Shown here piece after piece: positions 32,978 to 44,301 of a stretch of 64,000 nt of DNA. How positions within the stretch are numbered: the stretch's first letter is position 1; the number at the start of each line of letters is the position of its first letter. Source of the stretch: Doryteuthis pealeii (taxonomy: Eukaryota > Mollusca > Cephalopoda > Myopsida > Loliginidae); the NCBI GenBank assembly GCA_023376005.1, contig CM042151.1:76230446-76294445 (forward strand), in the 5' to 3' direction. The notes under the pieces were generated by a model. That model did not search any database. It was not told the DNA's origin and saw only the letters and a program-made list of their open reading frames with translations. Position numbers and translations under genes: made by a program.

Positions 32978-33296
32978 ATGTGGCCTACGGAATCATGTCT
33001 CTTATAGTATGTGGCCTACCATAAAAAGCATATTATAAGGTTATGATAATAACTGCTAACCCTAACCCCATTTCAGAATTTTAGAATTAGATAGATCTCT
33101 GATTCCTGTAAATTATTTTTTAATTATTCTTAATTACTATATACAGCTTATGACTGAATTGCATTTCTTGAAATTGAATATATGTGAAAAATAATTAGTT
33201 TCAATAAATTGCCTACTACTATACTCTTACTCAGGTAGGATACATTCAAACTTGGTAGGCCACATACTATAACAGAATCAAAAAGGTAGACCACAT
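32978..33296. mobile_element. Foldback element, about 43-bp arms
   Basis: ATGTGGCCTACGGAATCATG...TAGTATGTGGCCTACC (32978-33020) is inverted at 33254-33296 with a few changes. The interior includes a short CTAACCCTAACCC patch at 33056. Confidence 0.7.
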
Positions 33297-33825
33297 ACTA
33301 TAACAGCACCAAATAACTTATAAGTTATTCGGTTAGTACAACTCTCTTTGTCTTCTTTCTTTTTTTATTTTTCCCAGGCATTTTTTGTCATATATTTTTA
33401 CTTGCATTATTTCCCTGTTTTTTTTTTCTTCCTGCAAGTGTTTACTAATAGAATTAGTATATATCTATCTATATCTATACATATATAAAGGGCAGTTGTG
33501 TGTATGTAGTCCGGAGGAAACTACGAAAATAAAACAATTAACATCAAAGTAAATATATATACTCATTAAATATCACCAGTTTTTGTTTTTTGTGCAAAAA
33601 TTATGAAGATTTGATTTGTATTCGAAGATATTTAAAATTTAGATATACATAGAAATAGCATTGAAATTCTACTTTAAAAATGTCCAGCATTTGTAAATCT
33701 CAAAAGTAAACAAATCAATACACCAGGGGTTTTTGCCACCTCCTCAACCTGAGTGATGCTGGGTAGCCGTTTCTAGTATATATATATATATATATATATT
33801 ATCTCTTGTATCTATTGTAGGGGTA

Positions 33826-34310
33826 AGTCCCTTTGGCACAGTGGCTAACATAGTGGACTGCAATATTGTAGTTAGCATGATATTATGTTCACTTTCAGAC
33901 TATGACCCCTGGGAAAGGTATGAAGCCCCTCCCCCTACTATGACTTAAATAGTATCCCTAATGTTCTACAAGGAAGACTTCGGCATTGAATAACACATGA
34001 AGGTTAATTTACCATTAAACAATAAAACCAAACTAAATACTGTAATGTTTGTAAAGTACACATTGCTGACCTCATCACCAATTTTGATATAGAAATTTGA
34101 AATCTTATTATAATAAAGATTCAGTGTCTGTTCAAAATGTGTTTTAAATTATTATGAGGGGGAGTCCCCATGGCATAGTGGATAACGTGTTGGACTGCGT
34201 CGTCATAGTAAATGAGTCACACTATCATGTTCACTTTCAAACTTAGATAATATTCACTCTGGTACCGGAAAAAAGGAATCCTACTACATTCCATCTTGGG
34301 TAAATCACTC
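33826..34310 (+). repeat. Two SINE heads of one tRNA-derived family
   Basis: Copies at 33830-34000 and 34160-34310 share GTCCC..TGGCA(C/T)AGTGG(C/A)TAAC (box A), GTGGACTGC/GTTGGACTGC and ATGTTCACTTTCA. Box B is decayed. The second copy runs into the 94-bp array. Confidence 0.6.
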
Positions 34311-34760
34311 CCTTGTGATGTTCTTTACCTGTTCAAGTTATAGCAACTAATGATTTGCTACATTTATTATCATCCTTGATGAGTGTTCACTTCAGTAAAC
34401 CACTCTCTTATAACCTCATTACTTGTTCAGGTTATAGCAACTAATAAGCTGCTACTCTTATTGTCAACCTTGGTGAATGTTCACATTGGTAAATCACCAT
34501 CTTATAACCTCATTACTTGTTCAGGTTATATCAACTAATAAGCTGCTTCTCTTATTGTCAACCTTGGTGAATGTTCACTTTGGTAAATCACCCTCTTATA
34601 ACCCCATTACTTGTTCAGGTTATAGCAACTAATAAGCTGCTACGCTAATTGTCAACCTCAGTGTGTGAGCACTTGGATCAGTCACTCTCTTATAACTTCT
34701 TTACCGCTTCAGGTTATAACAACTAAAATAAGATGTTACTCTTATTGTCAACCTTTCAGA
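34290..34760 (+). repeat. Minisatellite, exact 94-bp period, 5 copies
   Basis: The gttata landmark recurs at 34337, 34431, 34525, 34619 and 34713 (94 bp each). Each unit contains a hairpin TATAACCT...AGGTTATA spanning the unit border and an acceptor-like TTGTTCAG. It lies about 130 bp before the acceptor of zinc-finger gene 2. Confidence 0.95.
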
Positions 34761-34851
34761 AGAACTTTGTGTTATACTTTTGATATTTTTTTTTATTGCT
34801 GGCTATATTTGTTAGTTGTTGTGTGATGCTATTATTTAAACCAATTCTAAA

Positions 34852-34856
<5 letters not shown>

Positions 34857-34887
<31 letters not shown>

Positions 34888-34890
34888 CAG
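34857..34890 (+). promoter_or_regulatory. Splice acceptor of zinc-finger gene 2
   Basis: A run of about 30 pyrimidines ends in TTTCAG at 34890. This puts the last exon from 34891 and a long 5' UTR (about 690 nt) before the ATG at 35580. Confidence 0.75.
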
Positions 34891-35008
34891 CTTACGCTTA
34901 CTACAGATGAGAAAAACAGACATGCCGTATTACTGAAAGTACAGTTTTATCAGAAGATCAGTTGAAATAAATTTGGTGCGCTCTTACATCATTAGTCACA
35001 TTGTAAAA

Positions 35009-35382
35009 ATTTTGATGGTTGAACATATGCCTCATGCCATATTCAAGTCATGAAGATAGAAAACACCAAAAATAAAAAAAATAAAAAACAAACAAAATAA
35101 AAGGCTGGAGGTTAATTTAAGATTATTTTAATAAACTTTTTTTTCTACTGTTTAAAAAAATATGCACTATAAATAAAAAAAAACAAACAATAAAAACCAT
35201 ACAGGGACCAAATTTCAAGATATGAAAACAGCTAAAGAAACAATTCTCCAGCATAATCTCTCTTATTTTAATATACCCATGATTTGTAATAAGGTTCACT
35301 ATTCACAAAACCATCATGTAAAAATCTCAATTATTGTGAAATGTGCCACTGTACTTTTCCAATGATTCCAACTGGAATAAAT
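35009..35382 (+). pseudogene. Partial upstream duplicate of zinc-finger gene 2
   Basis: 374 bp directly precede, and are homologous to, 35383 onward. The copied start codon (35222) begins a relic of the N-terminus (KTAKETILQ, then NIPM), runs out of frame before the first finger and stops. The duplicate covers the UTR and the N-terminus to the first finger only. Confidence 0.85.
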
Positions 35383-35579
35383 ATTTTGAGGGTTGAGCAC
35401 ATGCCTCATGCCATATTCAAGTCATGAAGATAGGAAACACTGAAAAAATAACCAGAATAAAAGGCTGGAGGTTAAATTCAAATCATTCAAATAAACTTTT
35501 TTTTTCTCCTGTTTAAAGACAAATATGCATAATAAATAAAAAGAACAACAAGAACCATCAAAGAACCCAATTTCCAGAT

Positions 35580-36422
35580 ATGGAAACAGCTAAAGAAACA
35601 ATCCTCCAGGATAATCACTCTCATCTTAATATACCCATGACTCAAAATCTTCACTTAGAAAAACTCTACTATTGTGAGATGTGCCGCTGTAATTTTTCCG
35701 ATGATTCCAACCTGGAGTATCATTTGAAGATACACACCAGTGAAAAACGTTTTCACTGTGAGGTTTGTAAACTTCTGTTTTCTGAGCGTGCTCAACTCAG
35801 GAGGCATATGCGAACACATACTGGAGAAAAACCTTTCCACTGTGATATTTGTGGATCAAAATTTTCACAAAGTTCCGTCCTTAAAAGACATATGTTAAGA
35901 CACACGGGAGAAAAACCATTTAGCTGTGACATCTGTGGGGCAAGATTTTCACGGAAATGTTCATTGACAACGCATATCCGAAGACACACTGGGGAAACAC
36001 CCTATCACTGTGATATATGTGGTGCAGACTTCTCTACAAATGCTAGTTTTACTATACATATGCATAAACACACAGGGGAAAAACCATATCAGTGTGAAAT
36101 TTGTGGGAAGAAATTTTCGCAGAGTTCGCCATATAAAGCTCATATGCGAAAACACACTGGAGAAAAACCTTACTCTTGTAATGTTTGTGGCTTAAAATTT
36201 TCAGGTAATTCTGCTCTCAAAAAACACATGCGAATACACACAGGAGAAAAACCATTCCCTTGTGACATATGTGAAGCAAAATTTTCACGAATGTCATATC
36301 TCAGGGAACATATGCGAACTCATACTGGTGAGAAACCTTTTCACTGTGAGGTTTGTGGAGCAAAATTTACACAACCTTCAAATCTTAAGCGACATAAACA
36401 GATTCACAATGGACAAAAGTAA
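35580..36422 (+). CDS. C2H2 zinc-finger protein, nine fingers (280 aa)
   Basis: Predicted nuclear sequence-specific DNA-binding protein. A 29-residue leader (METAKETILQ...) is followed by nine fingers at 28-residue spacing from about residue 30 to the end, all with intact Cys2His2 and mostly TGEKP linkers. No KRAB, BTB or other effector domain is present. Contact residues (-1, 2, 3, 6): DSNY, EAQR, QSVR, RCST, TASI, QSPA, GSAK, RSYE, QSNR. Fingers 5 and 6 have Phe and Tyr in place of the structural Leu of the helix, so they may fold less well. The start is supported by homology to the decayed upstream copy, which preserves this ATG. A single coding exon lies behind the acceptor at 34890. Partial tandem copies of the gene adjoin it on both sides. 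Confidence 0.93.
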   Translation: METAKETILQDNHSHLNIPMTQNLHLEKLYYCEMCRCNFSDDSNLEYHLKIHTSEKRFHCEVCKLLFSERAQLRRHMRTHTGEKPFHCDICGSKFSQSSVLKRHMLRHTGEKPFSCDICGARFSRKCSLTTHIRRHTGETPYHCDICGADFSTNASFTIHMHKHTGEKPYQCEICGKKFSQSSPYKAHMRKHTGEKPYSCNVCGLKFSGNSALKKHMRIHTGEKPFPCDICEAKFSRMSYLREHMRTHTGEKPFHCEVCGAKFTQPSNLKRHKQIHNGQK

Positions 36423-36520
36423 GATTTAAAGTTAATTTTTTATAAGAAGATTTTCATCTCAGATGTCTAAATATTTGGAATAATATCTTATGAAGTTACC
36501 AATGGTAATTATTTTGCTTA

Positions 36521-36682
36521 CATACTGGTAAGAAACCCTTTCACTGTGAGGTTTCTGTAGTGAACTTTACACAAACTTCAAATCAGCATAAACACTCACA
36601 ATGTACAAAAGTAAAATTTAAAAGATGTCTAAATATTTGGAATGATATTTTATGAAGTTACCAATGGTAATTATTTTACTTA
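36521..36682 (+). pseudogene. Downstream duplicate of the last finger and 3' UTR
   Basis: 36521-36682 is a direct tandem copy of 36321-36520 with a deletion of about 40 bp. It covers the last linker, finger 9, the stop and the 3' UTR. The duplicated finger has small deletions that break the frame. Confidence 0.9.
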
Positions 36683-37069
36683 CATTGTCCTATTTTATAA
36701 GGACATTTATTGATACAAACCCATACACTTTGGCAGGAACAGCTCAGTTATGATTTTTTAACTGACTGTATCTCTAGTCCTTTAATAGCTGAGTTGTATT
36801 GTTACCACAACTGTTATGATGGTGATAAACTGATGGTCTTGTGGATGAGGGAAATAACAGAAACATAACTCACCTCAAATATCAGACCTATTTATTCTCT
36901 TCATTCATGAGGCTGTGGAAATGGGTTACAGACACAATGTTCAGTGTAGATTCATGTGTCTTTAGATATTGGAATAAAAAAAGATTTATTCATTTTTTTA
37001 CTTTTCTAGGAACTTGAGATGCAAAGTTATAAAAATTTCTTATATATGATTATCATGACTAAAATTATT
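36683..37069. other. Intergenic
   Basis: Likely 3' flank of zinc-finger gene 2. An AATAAA at about 36972 is a possible polyadenylation signal. Nothing else. Confidence 0.45.
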
Positions 37070-37355
37070 GTCTTAGTCCTGGGTATGAAGTTAAACTGCA
37101 TCTAGTGGTGAAGTTCCAATTCTGGAACTCTGGGAAATATGGTTTATGCCTTCATTGCTATTACTCCCAGGTCCACCCTGACCCAGAGTGGTAGTACCTG
37201 TTAGGATCCCATCTATGGGTTAAATAGATTAAAAAAATGTATTTTTAAAAATTGAGTTTGAAAAAAAATGAATACCTATCAAAAATGAATAAAACAAAGT
37301 GTCTTCTGCATAGAATAACCCAACAAGGGTTGACATGCCATAAAATCCAAACCAA
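37070..37355 (+). repeat. Rep-A copy (3' part)
   Basis: From GTCCTGGGTATGAAGTTAAA through CCACCCTGACCCAGAGTGG to the tail AACAAGGGTTGACATGCCAT and an AACC-type end. Confidence 0.85.
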
Positions 37356-37389
37356 CCAAAATTATTGTGATTTACAGTATTATTAGGGT

Positions 37390-37642
37390 AAGGCCGGGTT
37401 AGCTCAGTTGGTAGAGCATTCAACTAGAAAACCACAAGGTTCCTAGTTTGATACCGGCCCTCGCCAACTCAGCATATGAGTAGCACAGGGCTCTGTGGTA
37501 AAGTGAGGAGCTGATGGTAGGTGTGGCGCTCCACCTCAGATGCTAAGATAATCTCCTTGGTCTAGCACTAGTGAAAAGGGGATAGGACTCCCTCGCTGAT
37601 TGGCTGATACCGACATTAGGCCGCGCCGATGACTTTTTTTAC
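37390..37642 (+). mobile_element. SINE1, full length with target duplication
   Basis: It starts GGCCGGGTTAGCTCAG. Box A (TAGCTCAGTTG) matches 11/11 and box B (GTTTGATAC) 8/9. The body ends in a T-rich CTTTTTTTTAC. TTACAGTATTATT(A)GGGT flanks both sides (37372-37389 and 37643-37659). The head resembles a lysine-type tRNA in the D-arm, but the parent tRNA is not certain. Confidence 0.93.
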
Positions 37643-37766
37643 TTACAGTATTATTGGGTTTTGTGAAATGTGCTAAGAACTTTAAAAAAATACTTCATAA
37701 TCCACAGGAAATGTGATTTTATGATTTAAGTCAGTATTATATTTTACACATAAAGACAAATGGTTC

Positions 37767-38165
37767 TTAGGAAATGGATGCGGCAACTCTAGTTCAAATC
37801 CTGGACAAATTAACGATCATATGGAAATCCGATCTTTCTAATAAGATAAAACCTGAATTCTTCCAAGCTTTTGCTGCGTTAGTGCTACTGTATGGTTGCA
37901 CTACTTTGTCTCTAAAGAAACACATAGAGAAAAAGCTAATAAAATCAAGTTTCTCACAGTTAAATTTAAATTAATTCAAACAAGTTTGTTCTTTATCCTA
38001 TGTATTGACGATTTTGGGTAATGTGACGTAAGCAGTGACGTAGTTTCGGTTACGGACAGATTGAGACCAAATCTCCATTATCAATTGTTGGAGACTACAG
38101 AAGAATTCTGCGTGCTGTCTTGAACAAATCCTGGATGCAGCAACCCACAAAATTTGAGTCAGTTT
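37767..38165 (+). pseudogene. SINE2 head fused to LINE reverse-transcriptase relic
   Basis: 37767-37805 is a SINE2 head (TCTAGTTCAAATCCTGGA). It joins directly to LINE sequence reading DKLTIIWKSDLSNKIKPEFF and VLLYGCTT, up to about 37937. After an insertion, the LINE frame resumes at 38090 with GDYRRILRAVLNKSW. It is the same LINE family as 14675-14940. Non-functional. Confidence 0.8.
37938..38089 (-). mobile_element. Helitron-like fragment inserted in the LINE relic
   Basis: GACGATTTTGGGTAATGTGA...TCTCCATTAT matches the 5' parts (minus strand) of 48110-48645 and 51325-51716. It interrupts the LINE reading frame between the KKL and GDYRR segments. Confidence 0.75.
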
Positions 38166-38179
38166 TATAGTTTACATAT

Positions 38180-38585
38180 AATGTTTGTGGGGAATGGACA
38201 TGGTGACTCTAGTTCAAATCCTGGATGAGGCTTTTTTCATTTCACATAGGTAAATAGACCAAGGACTCACATGCTGAAATAATGTTAGCTAACAATATGA
38301 TATATAAGTAATAAGTCTACCTTATTATTTACCCATACCTGACTGAGAGAACAAATGGATTCATGCCTTTCCCAAGTGTATTAGAGTATCTCTCTTGGAA
38401 CCATAAGGTTTTGGGCTCAATACTGACCCTTGCCAACTCAGTGCATGAGTAGCACAGCTTTGATCTGTATGGTAAAGTGGGGAGCTAATGGTAGGTGTAG
38501 TGCTCCACCTCAGATGGTCTAGCACTAGTAAAAGGGGATAGACTCCTTCGCTGACCAGATAATACTGACAATAGGTCACTGCTGA
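38180..38585 (+). repeat. SINE2 fragments and a SINE1 copy
   Basis: SINE2 head at 38190-38250 (TCTAGTTCAAATCCTGGATG). An inverted SINE2 body fragment (ACAAATGGATTCATGCCTTT) near 38351. SINE1 body at 38385-38585 (TGGTAGGTGTAGTGCTCCAC), 5' degraded. Confidence 0.75.
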
Positions 38586-39837
38586 CTTATTAGCTTTAAG
38601 TGAAATGCAAGCAGCCTTTTGTATGATTTTAACTTGTCTCCGACAGACATTACGCTAAGCACACCTAAAGATCTAATGTGTATCTTTCTGAAACCTACAA
38701 ACATAGCCCTGTTGGGATAATTGAAAAAAATATTTATTGTATTCATTCATCATCCAATAAATCCTCATTAGCTGATTAGTAAATCTAAACTTGATTGATC
38801 ACTAAGATCTTTGCAAACTTGATTGATCACTAAGATCTTTGCAAATCTCTTCATCGATAACCTCTTTCCAAAGAGGAGAAGAAAAAAATTCAAATGACCC
38901 TTTCAAACTAAATAGCTCCAGGACACTGATGGCTTGGAAGAAGGATTGTCTATATGATGCCCTGACCTACAAACAGAACTGAGTTGCCATCATTCACAAT
39001 AGAAATATCATTTACCACAAGTTATAGTTATGGAAAAAAATATGGACTCACCACTCTTAGAAAACGTTTCTGACTTTATTTTTTTTATCCATGAAAAATA
39101 AACTGAGCACAAATCTGGGACAAAACATGATTTATTTAAAATTTACTGGCTCCATGGAACATATCTAAAATTAATTAGAATAAATTATTTTGATTAATAA
39201 TCGAGATTTTTTTTCCACATAAGGTGGTGGGACAAATTATGGAAGCACTAAATTTTGAGGGAGAAAATTATGGAATCACTAACAAAAAAAAAATGGTAGA
39301 AAAGTTTTCTAAGAATGACAAGACCATATATTTTGCTAGGAGTTGTATATGCCTAACTGATCAAAATTTCTTTATTCACAGTTAACACGTTAATATGTAT
39401 TGCTATACATATATGCCAGTATATATATTACTGATCTACATAGTGTTACATATATGTACCATTGTAAATATTTCACTTCCTTTTTTTAAACAAATTTAAA
39501 ATATATACTTTCATAATAACATAGCAGTATCTACATATACTACTTAAAGTAGGTGGAAACAATGAAAAATTATGTTATGATTAGAATGTTTATTCAAAAA
39601 AGTGATATAAAAATTAAACAAAAATAGAAATACATTCACAGTCAAATGAATATACATATTCATTTGTTTATATCTTATAACCTGTTACAAATCATTGTTT
39701 ATATTATATATTACTTTTATATTGTATGAAATTGATACAGATCATGAATAAATCACAGATAAATATGTGTGCCAAATATGTGCCAACATGTAATAGAGTC
39801 AATTTACCATTAACATACATGTGTTGGTATTATACCA
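38586..39837. other. Non-coding AT-rich stretch
   Basis: A 25-bp direct duplication (ACTTGATTGATCACTAAGAT) lies at about 38790-38838. 39030-39330 has an inverted similarity (ggaatcact / agtgctt..) suggestive of an old TIR element. No gene. Confidence 0.4.
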
Positions 39838-40390
39838 CTGAATGCAATACTCCACTTTGGCCCTATCTTGGGCTAGACGGGCGGTCGGAGAGGCCCCCTC
39901 TGATCAATCGGCTGGTCACGTCAAGCCCTAGCACCTATATGATTTCTCCAACCCTATTGCCCTTATGGCAAGCCCCAACCCCTTTTTATCATATGGGTGC
40001 TAGAAGGTGGTGGCTGCGGGTCTACATGTCCTGGGAATGACGTTAAACTCTATCTGATGGTGAGGTTCCAGTTTTGGAGGTTTGGGGAATGTGGAGCACC
40101 CCTTCATCACCATTGCTCCCTGGTCCACTCTGACCCAGAGTGGTAGTACCTGTTATGGTCCCATCTATGGGTTAAATAGAAAAATGTTTTTATAAAAAAA
40201 TTGTATTATCCATTAAGAATTGATTTATTTCAAAACTTTATTGGCATTAAATGACCCACTGAGGTTGATATGCCGTAAAACAAAACAAACAAACCAAACC
40301 ATTAAGAATTGATTTATTTCAAAACTTTATCGGCATTAAATGACCCACTGAGGTTGATATGCCGTAAAACAAAACAAACAAATATACCAC
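39838..40390 (+). repeat. Rep-A copy with duplicated tail
   Basis: It contains the GCTAGACGGGCGGTCGGAGA, CATCACCATTGCTCCCTGGT and GACCCAGAGTGGTAGTACCT blocks. The last 88 bp (CATTAAGAATTGATTTATTT to CCGTAAAACAAAACAAAC) are present twice in tandem. The 104-codon ORF over its start is a by-product. Confidence 0.85.
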
Positions 40391-40828
40391 TGAGTTGTGG
40401 TACATTATTGGCCCACTATGTCTACCAGAAATACTTTCAAAACTGATGCAATAAACGAAATCTGGCAAAGTCAATGCAGAGAAACTGACATTTGAGCAAA
40501 TGTAGGCAATGTGTTAATCTATAGAACTGCAATTACTGAATAGTGTGGATAAGTACATGCAGGGTCAAAGGTCAGATATCAATAACCTCCTTAAAATGTT
40601 TAATGGAGGAGTTGCATCCAATATTGTTTCTTCCTCCCTTAATTAAGAAACCATAAAGCTCCTTTTTTTTATACTCCATTCTTTGCTTTTTAGCTTCTCT
40701 GAGGATTTTTGTTGTTTTTTTTACCAACACAAAAACAAGGCTCAAGAAATTAGCTGAGGAGCAAGCAGTATGTTTTTTTTTCTTTAGAAATAGAAATATT
40801 TATTTACTGATAGATAGAATTACAACCA

Positions 40829-40960
40829 AATTCATGAATATTAGTATATTACATCCATAAAAATTAGTATTACATTCATAAAAAATGTGTATATTACATT
40901 CACGAAAAGGTAGTGTAATTACATTCATGAAAATTAGTATATTACATTTGTTAGGTGGAG
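40829..40960 (+). repeat. Degenerate minisatellite, about 25-35-bp units
   Basis: Five ATTACATTCATGAAAATTAG-like units in a row. Confidence 0.75.
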
Positions 40961-41389
40961 CTCTCTAAGTAGTTTAACTAACGAGAAGAGAGCCCCTTAA
41001 AGTTAAAAAAAAAACAAAAACATTTTTAATAATAATCAAATTAACTTAAATATCAATTTAATATGTGTAATATTTTAAATCACACACACACACAACAAAA
41101 AAAAAAGAGATAGCAGCAAATACTGTAATAATAATTACTTTAAGCGCGGAAGATGATTTCTACATAATGTTATTTGAAATTATTAAGTGTTTTTTTAGTT
41201 TCTTTTTAAATGAGTATTTAGTTGGAGAATCTTTAATGTCCATTGGTAATGTATTCCATAGTTTTGCACCATGATAGTGAATTTATTTTATTCCATAAAG
41301 CTTTCATTATGTTTGTTCCTTTGAAAGGGAAAGGTTGGTAGGTAAAAAGAAGGAAGAAAGGAAAAGTTGAGTTTTCAAAAAACTGATTT

Positions 41390-41565
41390 AAATAAAGATT
41401 TAAAAAAAAACCTTGATTACTGATAAACTCCATTTCCTTTAAAATAGTTCCCTTTGAAAGCCACACGCTGATAAAAAAAAACATTCCCACTCCTTGAAAC
41501 AATGCTGGAACTCTTCAAATGACACTGTTTTTAGTTGGTTCATTACAGCCTTTTTTATGTTCTCA
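41390..41565 (-). pseudogene. mariner transposase C-terminal relic
   Basis: The minus strand reads NIKKAVMNQLKTVSFEEFQ, HCFKEWE and, after a frame change, GNYFKGNG. This matches the order of motifs at the C-terminus of mariner transposases. Frameshifts and poly-A-like patches break it. Confidence 0.6.
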
Positions 41566-43026
41566 ACAGTTCCCTAATGACAACCACAGACCTGAGTTTT
41601 GATTTTTGAGAGCAGGAAATTCTCACAAAATCAATCGGTTAAATTTCTTTTTCTGACCTGATTTGAATGATACATCAAGAACATTTAAATTTTGATACTG
41701 TTGTTTTTTTGTTTTTTTTTAATTTTAAAAACTAATCAATGGTTTTTCTATTTTATCTCTTGTAACAATTAAGATAAAAACTTTACTATTTTTTTCTTGG
41801 ATTTGAGTTCATTTCTTTTTTGATATGCCCCACCTCTTTAACCTAAGTTTATATCCATTGTGATGGTAAGAAAATAAGACACTTCCAGTGATTACACATT
41901 CACGCGTCATGTGAGTTCAATGATGAGAGGATGCCCACTTTTACTTATTTTATTTATGACTTTTTTGTCCTTTCTACTTCTCTATTCTTTACAGTTAATT
42001 TGTCCTTTCCCGCCTTGCTAATAATAATCTGGATATAAATGAATGACTGACGTATAAATGGAGCTGTTTTTTTTGTTAGAAAAAATGGCAACTCTTATAA
42101 AAATTAATGGTTAACAAAGAGGGGTAAGCAGAAGAGAAAAGGCGGTTTATGACATTAAGGAACGAGAGTACAACAAAATGAAAATGCAACAGGTTTAATT
42201 ACATATATGCACATAAAATGGTACAACAAGAGAAGAAAAAGTTCTAGTTTAGTTCGGACTAACTTGAATACATGATACACGTTCAAGTGTTATAAATAAA
42301 AAAGATTTTTTAAAAAATCATGTTACAATATAATACAATATTTTCATGTTTCAAATCTTTTTGTCAGGGATGAGTATTTTGTGAACTTTGGAATTTTCTC
42401 ACTTGGAGTGATGTTAACATGTTAGTGTAATAGTGTTGAGAAATTCTGGAATATAAGGTGTGTGCTAGATCCTCACCCATACTTATAGACTAAGCGAGAT
42501 CATGTGATCTATTTCTTGACCAATCACTGCCAGTACTCTGAGGCTGATACAATACTTAACCGACCCCACTGATCATAATTACTGAAGCGTTCATCAAGGA
42601 CGGACATAGGATTAAATCATTGGACCTTTACGAATACGCAGGACAGAACTTATACAATCACCAAAGGATTCCATAACATTGGACTTTCTTTAAGTCCTTT
42701 TCAACTGGTCAAGGATGGCATTGAAAAACTTTACAAATAGACCTATAGGGATTTACTTAAGACAGTTGGTGGAGGTTAAAATGAAATCAAGGCACAGATT
42801 TCAAGAAGGGGAAAATTACATCGTTAATGTCCTTTAGGAAATTAATGATGTAATTTATAAACAAATTAAATGTAATTAAAAAAATAAATTCTCAAGGATT
42901 CTGAGATTCAACCCAAAGAAAAAGTCAATGAGGAAAAGATAAACTGTGGATGAAGTCATTCCAGAAAACCATGGAGTAAAAATGAAATAAAATGTGAAGA
43001 TGGAAAGATACAATAACTAGTAAGTA
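41566..43026. other. Non-coding stretch, nothing certain
   Basis: 42360-42780 is GC-richer and could be an unrecognised LTR-like repeat. No gene or repeat seen elsewhere in the window matches it. Confidence 0.35.
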
Positions 43027-43427
43027 TGGTAATCCTTAACTTGTTCCTTGTAAATTCCTACCATAAAATAAACTGAACCCTCATTTTATGTCCGTGTTTT
43101 TGCAATAAATGTTTTCAATATGTTTGCAATAAATGTTTTTAAATAAAGAAAATATGTTTGCAATAAATGTTTTTAAATAAAGAAAATATATATTTTTGCA
43201 ATAAATGTTTTTAAATAAAGAAAATATATATGTTTGCAATAAAGGTTTTTAAATAAAGAAAATATATATTTGCAATAAAGGTTTTTAAATAAAGAAAATA
43301 TATTCAGTATTGTAAAATAACGGGTGCAAAAAAAAAAAAAAACATTTATTGCAAAAACACGGACATAAGATGAGGGTTCAGTTTATTCTATGGAAGGAAT
43401 TTACGAGGAACAAGTTAAGGATTACTG
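43027..43427. mobile_element. MITE with about 90-bp inverted repeats and an internal minisatellite
   Basis: The ends GTAATCCTTAACTTGTTCCT...GTTTTTGCAATAAATG pair across 43027-43115 and 43340-43427, flanked by TA (43025-43026 and 43428-43429). The centre is a tandem array (about 43099-43305) of five units of about 38 bp with tgcaataaatgtttttaaat. No coding sequence. The termini are of the Tc1/mariner/pogo type. Confidence 0.85.
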
Positions 43428-44301
43428 TAAGTATAACAAAAAAGTATCTCCCATCCATCCATGTGTAAGATAATAAGGTGGAAAAAAAATTAAAAAATCC
43501 AAGAAGTTATGTGTAAATAACAGTGGAAAGTTATTTTATTTGTTTTTTTATAATTCAGCACAACGCTATCAGTAGATTTCTTATTGGTTGAAAGATGTCA
43601 TGGAGAAGTCAACGTTATAACGTTTCGGTTTTTGCAACCTTCATCTTATCACAATTTTTCATTAAAGAACCCCCCTTTTCGACATAAATGTTCGGTACCT
43701 AAACTTTGACCCCACTCTGATCTTACCAGGCATTCTTGAATTTAACTATTCTTTAAAGTCTTCGAATGGGAATGTAATAAGTAATTGAGAGTTAGCTCCC
43801 CTATTATAAGATTACCTCTCCTTTGGAGAACTCTCTGGTGATTACTCGAGTACATAAGCTCTCAGTAAGTGTACCAATTATTCTAAGTAGAATAAAGCTT
43901 TCCAAAGCCTATCAGTTGTATTGTTTGTCATTACAGGGAAATAAAGCAAAATGAGTGAAGTGCTAAGAAAAAATCGAAGAGGAGAGGATGAAATATCAGT
44001 TGGAACTAAGCAGTTAGGGGGAAGAGAGGCAAGATGCGTGTCTATCCTCCAAATCATTTTTACTTGGGGATATGATAAATGAACTCATGAAAAAAAAAAA
44101 GAAGATTGTCTTCTATTGTAATTTAAAAACTATGAATGACACAAGGTAAGATATCTCAACGAATCCAAGTTGTTCCAGACTCAAAACAGCTAGAATGACA
44201 TCCAGTCAACAACCAAATACCAGCAACTCTGATCAGCCTTGAGAATTAAAACAGAATAAGAAGATAAGTGTATTATGATTATATTAACACATCATTACTA
44301 G
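43428..44301. other. Non-coding stretch with a weak hammerhead-like motif
   Basis: Minus strand 43644-43618 reads ATGAAGG, TTGC/ACC stem, GAAACG. This resembles the CTGAAGA...GAAACG motif with two core changes. 43770-43935 is a GC-richer block with AATAAA (43892) that may be an LTR end. No gene. Confidence 0.35.

Noticed and set aside
35655..36195. ORFs of 61-65 codons antisense or out of frame in zinc-finger gene 2
   Set aside because: Shadows of the repetitive finger coding sequence.
39726..40040. 104-codon ORF
   Set aside because: It overlaps Rep-A; other Rep-A copies do not keep the frame.
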